In this document: in pieces, positions 1-5,781 of the stretch | Position numbering within the stretch: position 1 is the stretch's first letter | Layout of the letters: every line of letters begins with the position of its first letter | Source of the DNA: Verrucomicrobia bacterium UBA3761 | GTDB lineage: Bacteria > Verrucomicrobiota > Kiritimatiellia > RFP12 > UBA1067 | Length of the DNA: 6,119 nt | NCBI GenBank assembly: GCA_002371135.1 | Contig: DFGB01000058.1 | Span: 1-6,119, forward strand | Direction of reading: 5' to 3' | Notes under the pieces: generated by a model | What the model saw: only the letters and a program-made list of their open reading frames with translations | Told to the model about the DNA's origin: nothing | Databases searched by the model: none | Position numbers and translations under genes: made by a program

Positions 1-134
1 TTTCAAGCCTCTCGTTTTTAATCGCAGAGGCGCAGAGTACGCAGAGAACTTTTCAGCCTTCCAACTTTTCTGCTTTTCTCTCTCAAGTACTCTGCGTCTC
101 TGCGCCTCTGCGATTAAAAACGAGAGGCTTGAAA
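1..134. repeat. Long inverted repeat with heptameric CGCAGAG motifs, downstream of the isomerase gene
   Basis: Bases 1-37 are the exact reverse complement of 98-134, and the match continues for 8 more bases after one inserted base (39-46 with 90-97). Each arm carries degenerate 7-bp CGCAGAG-type repeats and an A/T-rich block (TTTTTAATCG). The ~43-nt centre is pyrimidine-rich, with several CTTTTC/ACTTTTC runs. It lies 33 nt past the stop of the isomerase gene and could fold into a very long hairpin, so it may end transcription. The architecture resembles dispersed palindromic or MITE-like elements. The left arm starts at the window edge, so the element may extend further. No coding potential is seen in it. 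Confidence 0.85.
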
Positions 135-167
135 CAAATCGTAAATCGAAAAATCGGAAAATTCTCT

Positions 168-1052
168 TTACTTGAATTCGATATTCGCCTCTGCGCGGAG
201 CTCGGCGACGAAGGCATCCATTGCGCGGCCGCGCGCCTCGTGGCGCAGCAGGTCCTTGATCGAATCGTGCACGTCGACGAGCGTCTGCTTTTCGCCGCCC
301 TTCTCGGCCGCCTTGTAGATGATGTGGTAGCCAAATTGCGTGGCGACCACGCCGGAGACTTCGCCTTTCTTCATCTCGAACGCCGCCTTGTCGAACTCCG
401 GCACCATCATCCCGCGGCCGAACCAACCAAGCGAGCCGCCTTCACGGCCGCTCGGGCAGTCGGAATGCTTCTTCGCCTCCTCGGCAAAATCGGCGCCGGC
501 GAGAATGCGCTCGCGTATGGCGGAGATCTTATCGAACGCGGCAGCCTTCACCTCGGGCAGATCCTTCTCGTCGGTCTTGACGAGGATATGCTGGCAGAGA
601 ACCTGGTGCGGCTGGACGTATTCGTCCTTGTGCGCCTCGTAGAATTTCGCGACCTCCTCTTCCGTCGGGTCGGCGACGTGCGCGCACGCCTGGTTGACGA
701 GCATATTCACCCTGACGCCCTTTTCAAGCTCCTTGCGAAAGGCGGCGTCGGTGATGTTCTGCGCGGCGAGCGCCTTCTTGTAGTTCTCCTCGCCGCCGAC
801 CTGTTCGACCACCTTGGCGACCTCCGCGTCGATGTCGGCGGCGGAGACGGGGAGTTCAAGTTTCATCGCACGGTCGAGAAGCAGCTTCGCGCCGATCGCC
901 TGGTCGAGGGCGCGCTCCTCCAGAGTCGGCATGTTCTTGCGGATTTCATCCATTGTCATGCCGTGCGAAAGATAGAACTTGACGAGCCTGTCGAGTTCGA
1001 ACCGTACGGCCTCGCCGCCGATTTCCTGTCCGTTTACGTATGCTTTTTTCAT
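168..1052 (-). CDS. Parvulin-type peptidyl-prolyl cis-trans isomerase, cytoplasmic
   Basis: A 294-residue protein predicted to catalyse cis-trans isomerisation of X-Pro bonds and to act as a folding helper. Residues ~45-145 form a charged helical region like the chaperone part of SurA/PrsA-type proteins. Residues ~150-247 are a complete parvulin domain: QHILV with His155, GADFAEEAKKHSDCPSG at 186-202, the hallmark GGSLGWFGRG at 205-214, VPEFDKAAF at 217-225, and FGYHIIY at 240-246 with His243. No signal peptide or lipobox is present (it starts MKKAYVNGQE), so unlike SurA or PrsA it should stay in the cytoplasm. The ATG at 1052 is the natural start, but the bases just upstream are C-rich with no Shine-Dalgarno sequence. 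The gene follows rsgA by 77 nt of repeat-like sequence and is probably cotranscribed with it or uses an unrecognised promoter. Family assignment is firm; the client proteins are unknown. Confidence 0.93.
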   Translation of the reverse strand: MKKAYVNGQEIGGEAVRFELDRLVKFYLSHGMTMDEIRKNMPTLEERALDQAIGAKLLLDRAMKLELPVSAADIDAEVAKVVEQVGGEENYKKALAAQNITDAAFRKELEKGVRVNMLVNQACAHVADPTEEEVAKFYEAHKDEYVQPHQVLCQHILVKTDEKDLPEVKAAAFDKISAIRERILAGADFAEEAKKHSDCPSGREGGSLGWFGRGMMVPEFDKAAFEMKKGEVSGVVATQFGYHIIYKAAEKGGEKQTLVDVHDSIKDLLRHEARGRAMDAFVAELRAEANIEFK

Positions 1053-1059
1053 AAGATGG

Positions 1060-1165
1060 TTTTTTGGAGGCTGGAGGGGCTGGGGAATCTAGACGTTCTA
1101 GACGCTCTCGACTTTTCAACTTTTCAACCTTATCTAAACCTGTGGGAAACGCAACCTTTTGGCAT
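1060..1165. repeat. Repeat-like intergenic segment that includes the 3' end of rsgA
   Basis: This segment is low-complexity and unlike the coding DNA around it. On the plus strand it has GGAGGCTGGAGGGGCTGGGG at 1066-1085, two TCTAGA hexamers separated by CGT (1088-1102), then ACTTTTCAACTTTTCAAC at 1111-1128. On the minus strand this reads as a series of short near-repeats of GTTGAAAA and GTCTAGA. The centre of the inverted repeat at 1-134 contains related CTTTTC runs. From memory, similar stretches recur between genes of uncultured Kiritimatiellota-like genomes; this could not be checked here. The last codons of rsgA appear to lie inside the segment. The outer limits are approximate. Confidence 0.5.
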
Positions 1166-1966
1166 TTCGAAATCGACCTCGCCCACCATGCCGATTTCGC
1201 GGATGCCCGGGGTGTCGAGAGCGAGCGCGCCGCCCGGCAAGCGCACGAGTTCGCGGCTCGTGGTGGTGTGGCGGCCGCGGCCGCTCCATTCCTGCACCTC
1301 GCCCGTCGCCATCCATTCCTCGCCGGCGAGCGCATTGACGAGCGACGATTTGCCGACGCCCGAGGAGCCGACGAGCGCGACGGTCTTGCGAGGCACGAAA
1401 TACTTGCGGACTTCATCCATCCCCTCGCCCGTCGCCACCGACACGGCGAGGACATTCACGCCGCGCTCCGCCCACGACTGCGCAATCGATTCGCAGAGCG
1501 CGGTGCGAGCGGCTCCCTCTTCCACCAAATCGAGTTTGTTGAGGACGATCACCGCCTCCGCCTCCCCCATATCCTCCGCGAGAGACGTGTAGCGCATCAG
1601 ACGCTCCGGGGAATAATCGCCATCCTCGCCAAGGCTGGTGACGATAAAGAGGGTGTCGAAATTGACGGCGAGAGTCTGCGCTTTGCGCTTCGCGGTCGGG
1701 TCGCGGCGCTCGAACCGCGAAAAGCGCGGCAGTACTTCGAGGATGAAACTCTCGCCCTGCGCGTTGTGGCGGAAGCGGACGAAATCGCCCGTGATCGGCT
1801 TGACGGCGTCCGGAGCGCGAAACGCACTCTTCTTCTTCCGCGCAAGGGCTTCGCCCTCCACGCCGTTCGCGACGAGGTGGTAGTAGTCGCCGTGGGCGCT
1901 CGTTATGCGCCCCACCCCGCCGGCATCGCCGCCGCGCCAGCCAAATTCCTCAATCCTTGAAAACAT
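1130..1966 (-). CDS. rsgA: Ribosome small-subunit-dependent GTPase A, lacking the C-terminal zinc domain
   Basis: A 278-residue RsgA (YjeQ), the circularly permuted GTPase that checks late maturation of the 30S subunit. An N-terminal OB-fold region covers roughly 15-85 (GRITSAHGDYYHL, then ITGDFVRF and EVLPRFSRFERRD). The G motifs come in the permuted order that defines the family: G4 NKLD at 143-146, G5 around SVATGEG at 176-182, G1 P-loop GSSGVGKSS at 200-208, the switch region GRGRHTTTSREL at 229-240, and G3 DTPG at 251-254. Family members normally continue ~60-80 residues past G3 into a Cys/His zinc domain that contacts 16S rRNA. Here the protein ends 24 residues after DTPG with FEMPKGCVSHRFR, and no zinc-ligand set is present. 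The ATG at 1966 overlaps the GH3 stop by 17 bp; an AAGGA sits only 2 nt before it, too close for an ideal ribosome site, so translational coupling is likely. The family is certain; whether the short form works is not. Confidence 0.93.
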   Translation of the reverse strand: MFSRIEEFGWRGGDAGGVGRITSAHGDYYHLVANGVEGEALARKKKSAFRAPDAVKPITGDFVRFRHNAQGESFILEVLPRFSRFERRDPTAKRKAQTLAVNFDTLFIVTSLGEDGDYSPERLMRYTSLAEDMGEAEAVIVLNKLDLVEEGAARTALCESIAQSWAERGVNVLAVSVATGEGMDEVRKYFVPRKTVALVGSSGVGKSSLVNALAGEEWMATGEVQEWSGRGRHTTTSRELVRLPGGALALDTPGIREIGMVGEVDFEMPKGCVSHRFR

Positions 1967-4112
1967 AATCCTTCGGCACCGTTATCTTGGCCTTGCCGCG
2001 CAAATCGAGCGCCGACGAGCCAATCCTGAGTTCATACTCCCCCGCGTCCAGACGGAAGGCCGACGCGAACGAATCCCAATACGCGAGATTGCGCGGAGAA
2101 ATCGAAACCGTCAGCGTCTCCGATTCGCCCGGCGCGAGGAGTTTCGTCTTCGCAAAACCCTTCAAATCCTTGACGCACCGCGTCACGCGCGAATTCGGAT
2201 ATGCAGCGTAGATCTGCACCGTCTCCTTGCCGGGGCGCTCGCCGATGTTCTTCACCGGCACGGAAACGGTCCAGCCCGCGCCGTCTGCCAGCGTCGCGAC
2301 GGCAGCCTTGTCGACGTCGTATTCGAATTTCGTGTACGAAAGGCCGTGCGCGAACGGGAAGAGCGGAGGTATCTTTTCCTTGTCATACCACCTGTAGCCG
2401 ACGTAGATGCCCTCGCGGTAGGTGGAGCGTTCCGCGCCATACGCGCCCTCCGCCGCGACCGGAGTATCCGCAAAACGCTTCGGCCACGTCCAGGGAAGCT
2501 TGCCGCTCGGGGTCGTCTCGCCGAAGAGCATGTTCACGAGCGCCCTGCCGGCCTCCTGGCCGAGATACGGGATCTGCACGAGAGCGGGGCATTCCTCGAT
2601 CCACGGCAATTCCACGGGCCCGCCCGAACGGTTGACGACGACGGTCCGGGGGTGCTGCCAGGAAAGGACTTCCCGGACGGCCTCGTCGGTTCCGGCCGGA
2701 AGCCGCATGTCCGCGCGGTCGTTGCCGGAGCCTTCTTTGCCGGGTTCGTGGCCGAGTTCGAAACCGGTGAAGACGAGAACCGCATCCGCCGTGGCCGCCT
2801 CCTCGGGCGTCGGCAGCGAATCGAAAGACGCGCGGACGATTTCGGCGTCGCGCACGGAGAAATACTCGACGAGCCCCGTTTGCGGCGTCGACTGGTAGAA
2901 CGGCTTGCCCTCGGGGCTCTCGGCGCCTTCGCGCACCTCCTCCGACGCGGCGAGGTCGCCGACGACGAGTATCTTCTTCATCCCCTTCGCGTCGAGCGGC
3001 AGGACGGCGTTCGCGTTCTTCAGGAGCACTATGCCCTCTTCGGCGACTTGGAGCGCCGTCTTCCTGTGCTTTTCCGTGAGCCGTTCGCCCTTGGCGCGCT
3101 TGTCGGGGGAGAAGAACTTGGTCCTCGCCATTGTGTAGAGGATTCGCCTCGCCTTGTCTTCGATGCACGACGGCGGCACGGAAAGCTCCGCGACGGCCGA
3201 GGCGAGCGGCGCCTCGCCGGTCTTGGGATTCACATAGTGGCGGATGTCGGCGCCCGTGTTCATTTCGACATCGGTGCCGGCGAGCGCCGCCTCGACAGTC
3301 GAACTTACGGCGCCCCAGCCGGAGACCACCATCCCCTCGAATCCCCACCGCGCGCGCAGTATGCCGCGCAGGAGATACGGATTTTCGCTGCATGCGAGGC
3401 GCTGGAAGCGGTTGTGGGCGGTCATCACGCCCCACACGCCGCCGTCTTTCACCGCCGCGCGGAACGGCGCGAGGTAGATCTCGTTCAAGGCGCGCTCGTC
3501 GACGACCGGCTCGTTCTCGTACTTGCCGAGTTCCTGGCTGTTCAGGCAGAAGTGCTTTACGCACGCGGCGACGTCGTGGCTTTGCAAAGCGCGAATCCAG
3601 GCGACCGCCATCTTCGACGAGAGGTGCGGATCTTCGCCGAACGTCTCCCAGTTGCGCCCGGCGAGCGGATTGCGCATGATGTTCACGGCAGGTCCCAGCA
3701 CCATGTCCTTGCCGCGCGACCGCGCTTGCTCGCCCATCACATGGCCATATTCCGCCGCGAGTTCCGTATTCCACGTCGCCGCAAGCGCGCCAAGCGACGG
3801 CAGCACGATCGCCGCGTCGGTCTCGTTGGTGCCCGCGCACTTGAAACTCCACCTGTCGACGTCGGGCTTTATCGTGCGCGAAGAAAGAGTGAACTGCCAT
3901 TCGCGGTCGATCTGCGTCCCCTCGAACGCCGGGAGAGTCATCGTCCCGGACCCCGCGCACAGCCGGACTTTCTGGTCTAGAGTCAACTCCGAAAGCACCT
4001 CCTTCGCCTTGGCGAGGGCCGCCTCGTCGACGCCCGGACAGGGCAAAAAAAGTCCAAACGCGAACGCTGCAAGCGCCCACGCCGCCTTTGCGCGTCTGGA
4101 ACTCCTTACCAT
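1950..4112 (-). CDS. Secreted glycoside hydrolase family 3-like protein with degenerate active site
   Basis: A 720-residue protein with the full GH3 beta-glucosidase/xylosidase layout. There is a signal peptide at ~1-27 (basic RRAK, then a hydrophobic Ala/Phe/Leu stretch), a TIM-barrel domain at ~40-330 (GPAVNIMRNPLAGRNWETFGED at 140-161, VKHF at 185-188), an alpha/beta sandwich at ~350-590 (EGIVLLKN at 359-366, PSGKLPWTWP at 535-544, GIYVGYRWYD at 568-577, HGLSYTKFEY at 589-598), and a fibronectin-III-like C-terminal domain at ~615-705. Most relatives hydrolyse beta-linked sugars outside the cytoplasm. Two key sites are altered: the nucleophile Asp of SDW is Gly265 (SGW, codon GGC at 3318-3320), and the substrate-binding DGPHGxR is replaced by LSSRTIK at 76-82. 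Arg153, Lys186 and His187 are kept. The start at 4112 was chosen because it begins the signal peptide; in-frame codons further upstream run into an inverted repeat. It lacks a Shine-Dalgarno sequence and may be read from an almost leaderless mRNA. Fold assignment is firm; glycosidase activity is doubtful. Confidence 0.93.
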   Translation of the reverse strand: MVRSSRRAKAAWALAAFAFGLFLPCPGVDEAALAKAKEVLSELTLDQKVRLCAGSGTMTLPAFEGTQIDREWQFTLSSRTIKPDVDRWSFKCAGTNETDAAIVLPSLGALAATWNTELAAEYGHVMGEQARSRGKDMVLGPAVNIMRNPLAGRNWETFGEDPHLSSKMAVAWIRALQSHDVAACVKHFCLNSQELGKYENEPVVDERALNEIYLAPFRAAVKDGGVWGVMTAHNRFQRLACSENPYLLRGILRARWGFEGMVVSGWGAVSSTVEAALAGTDVEMNTGADIRHYVNPKTGEAPLASAVAELSVPPSCIEDKARRILYTMARTKFFSPDKRAKGERLTEKHRKTALQVAEEGIVLLKNANAVLPLDAKGMKKILVVGDLAASEEVREGAESPEGKPFYQSTPQTGLVEYFSVRDAEIVRASFDSLPTPEEAATADAVLVFTGFELGHEPGKEGSGNDRADMRLPAGTDEAVREVLSWQHPRTVVVNRSGGPVELPWIEECPALVQIPYLGQEAGRALVNMLFGETTPSGKLPWTWPKRFADTPVAAEGAYGAERSTYREGIYVGYRWYDKEKIPPLFPFAHGLSYTKFEYDVDKAAVATLADGAGWTVSVPVKNIGERPGKETVQIYAAYPNSRVTRCVKDLKGFAKTKLLAPGESETLTVSISPRNLAYWDSFASAFRLDAGEYELRIGSSALDLRGKAKITVPKDYVFKD

Positions 4113-4119
4113 GCCCGGT

Positions 4120-4148
4120 ATTATACCATATTCCAGCAGGACGGGAAA
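4120..4148 (-). promoter_or_regulatory. Candidate promoter of the GH3-like gene (extended -10)
   Basis: On the minus strand a perfect TATAAT lies at 4125-4120, preceded by TGG (4128-4126), which forms an extended -10. A poor -35 candidate, TTTCCC, lies 17 bp upstream at 4148-4143. The -10 ends only 7 nt before the ATG at 4112, so transcription would begin at or next to the start codon and give a leaderless or nearly leaderless mRNA. The same TGG-TAYAAT pattern precedes two other genes in the window, which supports this call. Confidence 0.55.
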
Positions 4149-4190
4149 GGCGGAAATGTTGAAAATTTCGATTTTCAGATTGATTGCCAC

Positions 4191-4260
4191 GGCTGATTTT
4201 GTCGCTCTAGAGCGCAAAGGCTTTCATGATTTCTTTGCGTTCTTTGCGACAAAATCAGCC
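4191..4260. repeat. Inverted repeat with 15-bp arms between the thioesterase and GH3-like genes
   Basis: GGCTGATTTTGTCGC at 4191-4205 is exactly mirrored by GCGACAAAATCAGCC at 4246-4260, with a 40-nt loop. The loop contains the palindrome CGCTCTAGAGCG, which begins in the left arm (4203-4214), and CGCAAAG-type near-heptamers (CTTTGCG at 4233-4239, CTTTGCG at 4242-4248). The design, inverted arms plus degenerate heptamers, matches the element at 1-134, although the sequences differ. It lies about 80 nt past the thioesterase stop and could act as a transcript end or be a small mobile palindromic element. No T-run follows it that would make it a classical intrinsic terminator. Confidence 0.8.
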
Positions 4261-4340
4261 AGTCGGCGGATGAAACGTCGACGCACGCGAGCCGTTCGTC
4301 GATGAAGCCTTGCGCATGCATCCAGCGCATCTGGAGCGTT

Positions 4341-4751
4341 TCACTTCGGGCCCGGCAGCTTGAAGCCGAGGCCGGTGAACTGCGCGATGTCGCGTCCGGC
4401 AGAGTCGGAGACGTCCACATTGACGACATTCGAGTTGCGCCCGTCCTTGCGGTATGTGGCGACGGCGATGAGCGTATCGCCCTTGACTGCGTTCAGGAAG
4501 TTGATGCTCGCCTGCTGGGCGACCGCCATGCGCTCTTTGTCGTTCGCGAGCGTGGCGGAAGCGAAATCCGCCAGGGTGAATATCGCGCCGCCCATGACGC
4601 CGCCAAGCGCGTTCCTGTGGCGAGGCGTCAGTTTCAACGTGCACTTGGAATGCGTGGCATCGAGTTCTTCCAGCTCCATGCCGTTCTCGGTGGCGAACCT
4701 GTCGCCGGAAAAATATTTGCGCGCTTCCTCTATCGAATTGAATCCACTCAT
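4341..4751 (-). CDS. PaaI-type hotdog-fold acyl-CoA thioesterase
   Basis: A 136-residue protein predicted to hydrolyse acyl- or aryl-CoA thioesters in the cytoplasm as a hotdog-fold oligomer. The family motif is clear: RHRNALGGVMGGAIFTLADFA at 44-64, with Asn47, the GG pairs at 50-51 and 54-55, and the catalytic-type Asp62 at the start of the central helix. VAQQASINFLNAVKGDTLIA at 77-96 matches the next two strands. Length is normal for the family. The ATG at 4751 has a good Shine-Dalgarno sequence, AGGAGA at 4763-4758, seven nt away, and a promoter candidate close upstream. The gene seems to stand alone, flanked by inverted repeats on both sides, so its neighbours give no clue to the substrate. 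It could serve phenylacetate-like or menaquinone-like CoA intermediates; the sequence alone does not decide. Confidence 0.92.
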   Translation of the reverse strand: MSGFNSIEEARKYFSGDRFATENGMELEELDATHSKCTLKLTPRHRNALGGVMGGAIFTLADFASATLANDKERMAVAQQASINFLNAVKGDTLIAVATYRKDGRNSNVVNVDVSDSAGRDIAQFTGLGFKLPGPK

Positions 4752-4757
4752 TGGGTT

Positions 4758-4763
4758 TCTCCT
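4758..4763 (-). promoter_or_regulatory. Ribosome binding site of the thioesterase gene
   Basis: AGGAGA on the minus strand, 6 nt before the next G of the leader and 6-7 nt before the ATG at 4751. It is the clearest Shine-Dalgarno sequence in the window and fixes the start of this gene. The isomerase and GH3-like genes have none. Confidence 0.75.
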
Positions 4764-4774
4764 GTTGCGGCATT

Positions 4775-4803
4775 ATTGTACCAAATTTCACCGGCGGCGG
4801 CAA
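4775..4803 (-). promoter_or_regulatory. Candidate promoter of the thioesterase gene
   Basis: The minus strand carries TTGCCG (4803-4798), a spacer of exactly 17 bp, and TACAAT (4780-4775), with TGG directly before the -10. The expected transcript start is near 4768, giving a leader of about 17 nt that contains the ribosome binding site. The spacer end GGTGAAATTTGG resembles the spacer of the promoter at 5956-5984 (GGTGAATATATGG), which supports both being real. Confidence 0.65.
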
Positions 4804-4808
4804 GGAAG

Positions 4809-4828
4809 GGCCGCGCTTCAGCGCGGCC
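4809..4828. repeat. GC-rich perfect hairpin with a 4-base loop
   Basis: GGCCGCGC at 4809-4816 and GCGCGGCC at 4821-4828 pair perfectly around a TTCA loop. It lies just upstream of the thioesterase promoter and next to the 43-bp inverted repeat. It resembles a REP-type palindrome. No T-run follows on either strand, so it is a weak candidate for an intrinsic terminator. Confidence 0.75.
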
Positions 4829-4844
4829 TAAGTAGGAAGTAGGA

Positions 4845-4957
4845 GCGCTTCGCGCAAGTAGGAGATAGGAAGTAGGAAGTAGGAGATTTGCTGTTCAGTC
4901 GGGGCGTACGTATTATCTCCTACTTCCTACTTCCTATCTCCTACTTGCGCGAAGCGC
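4845..4957. repeat. Perfect 43-bp inverted repeat built of AGTAGGA-like heptamers
   Basis: Bases 4845-4887 are the exact reverse complement of 4915-4957, with a 27-nt loop. The arms begin with GCGCTTCGCGC, itself a small palindrome, and continue with tandem degenerate heptamers of the AGTAGGA type (AGTAGGAGATAGGAAGTAGG and so on). One further pair of heptamers, AGTAGGAAGTAGGAG, lies just outside the left arm at 4831-4845. It sits 61 nt past the stop of the HU-like gene and upstream of the thioesterase promoter. Perfect 43-bp arms imply recent formation or active maintenance. No transposase and no flanking target-site duplication are evident. Confidence 0.92.
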
Positions 4958-5018
4958 AAAAACGATCTTCATTTCACTCCTTCTGCCCAATAAGTTGAAA
5001 GATTGAAACTGTCAGGAC

Positions 5019-5762
5019 TTAGGACTTCCTGCCTGCGCTGCGCACCTTGCGCGCGGCGTTGACGACGGAAACCTTGCGGCTGGCGACGGCCGGCGACGGC
5101 AGCGATGGATCGCCCATGCGCGTGCATACCACAAACCGGTATTCGCCGGACTCGACCGTCCCCCGGAAAATGCAGTCGAGCGTCGTCCCGGTGGAAGCCA
5201 GCACTTCGGCGGACAGCACCTTTTTGCCGTCTGCCGTCTCCAACCACACTCCCTCGTCGTCGCGCGAAACGTCGACGCGGAGCGTATGGCCGGCCACGAG
5301 CACCTTTTCGCCGAGCGTCACCACCCCGTCGGTCTTCGCCGCCACATCCATGACCCGGGTGACGCGCAGCGTCTCGCCGTTCATCGTGACGTTCACGGGT
5401 TCGAGGCTGGCGAGAGCGTCCGCCATAGGCTTCTTGACGCTTATGTTCAGCTCCATCTTGTTCCTGCCCTTGACGAATTGGCCGTTCGCGCCGCAGATCC
5501 GCCCCTTCATCGTCAAATACAGCGAAAACGCCCCGAGATTCAGGCGGCAACCGTTTTCGACGGCGTGGACCATGTAATCGACGAAGAAATTCGCGTAATA
5601 CCGCGCATCATGCGAATCGAGCTTCGCATAGCGTGCGAAATCTTCCGCGATGTCGTCCATTTCAAGGACTTTGTTGTGGATTACGCACCCGCGGCACGTG
5701 GTTTCTTCTTTCTTGAACCCACCGTACGTGCCAATCGTCTTGAACTTTATTTCTTTCCCCAT
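5019..5762 (-). CDS. HU-like DNA-binding protein with C-terminal DUF4469-type Ig-like domain
   Basis: A 247-residue protein. Residues ~27-120 look like the HU/IHF-related DNA-binding domain of this group: IHNKVLEMDDIAEDFARYAKL, an alpha-helical stretch to VENGCRLNLGAFSLYLTMKGRI at 68-89, then ELNISVKKPMADAL at 104-117. Residues ~130-235 match the DUF4469 Ig-like fold: GEKVLVAGHTLRV at 151-163, DEGVWLETADGKKVLSAEVL, SGEYRFVVCTRM at 205-216. The C-terminal tail is basic (ARKVRSAGRKS). An extra N-terminal segment holds a single CxxC (Cys23, Cys26). Proteins of this type are common in Bacteroidota; their role, presumed nucleoid or regulatory, is poorly known. The ATG at 5762 is set by AGGAAGGG seven nt upstream. 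A ~187-nt leader carrying seven 23-bp-spaced dyads separates it from its promoter, so self-regulation through the dyads is possible but unproven. Confidence 0.82.
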   Translation of the reverse strand: MGKEIKFKTIGTYGGFKKEETTCRGCVIHNKVLEMDDIAEDFARYAKLDSHDARYYANFFVDYMVHAVENGCRLNLGAFSLYLTMKGRICGANGQFVKGRNKMELNISVKKPMADALASLEPVNVTMNGETLRVTRVMDVAAKTDGVVTLGEKVLVAGHTLRVDVSRDDEGVWLETADGKKVLSAEVLASTGTTLDCIFRGTVESGEYRFVVCTRMGDPSLPSPAVASRKVSVVNAARKVRSAGRKS

Positions 5763-5769
5763 TTTCTTT

Positions 5770-5777
5770 CCCTTCCT
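5770..5777 (-). promoter_or_regulatory. Ribosome binding site of the HU-like gene
   Basis: AGGAAGGG on the minus strand, seven nt before the ATG at 5762. It supports this start and marks the end of the dyad-containing leader. Confidence 0.6.
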
Positions 5778-5781
5778 ATGC

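Noticed and set aside
129..1592. Plus-strand open frame of 487 codons
   Set aside because: It is antisense to two genes with clear family motifs (parvulin isomerase and RsgA). Its translation is Arg/Leu/Asp-rich without any motif, as expected opposite G/C-rich codons.
1905..3980. Plus-strand open frame of 691 codons
   Set aside because: It lies opposite the GH3-like gene and has an Arg/Ala/His-rich composition with no recognisable domain; it is a shadow of that gene.
2383..4080. Minus-strand open frame of 565 codons overlapping the GH3-like gene
   Set aside because: It is the same strand in another frame, very Arg/Gly-rich, without motifs; the GH3 frame has continuous family similarity.
4161..4176. 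Small hairpin GAAAAT-TTCG-ATTTTC upstream of the GH3-like promoter
   Set aside because: Only a 6-7 bp A/T stem with no T-run after it; too weak to call a terminator.
4113..4217. Upstream in-frame ATG at 4217 as start of the GH3-like protein
   Set aside because: It would begin inside the inverted repeat and place 35 unrelated residues before the signal peptide. The ATG at 4112 begins the signal peptide directly.
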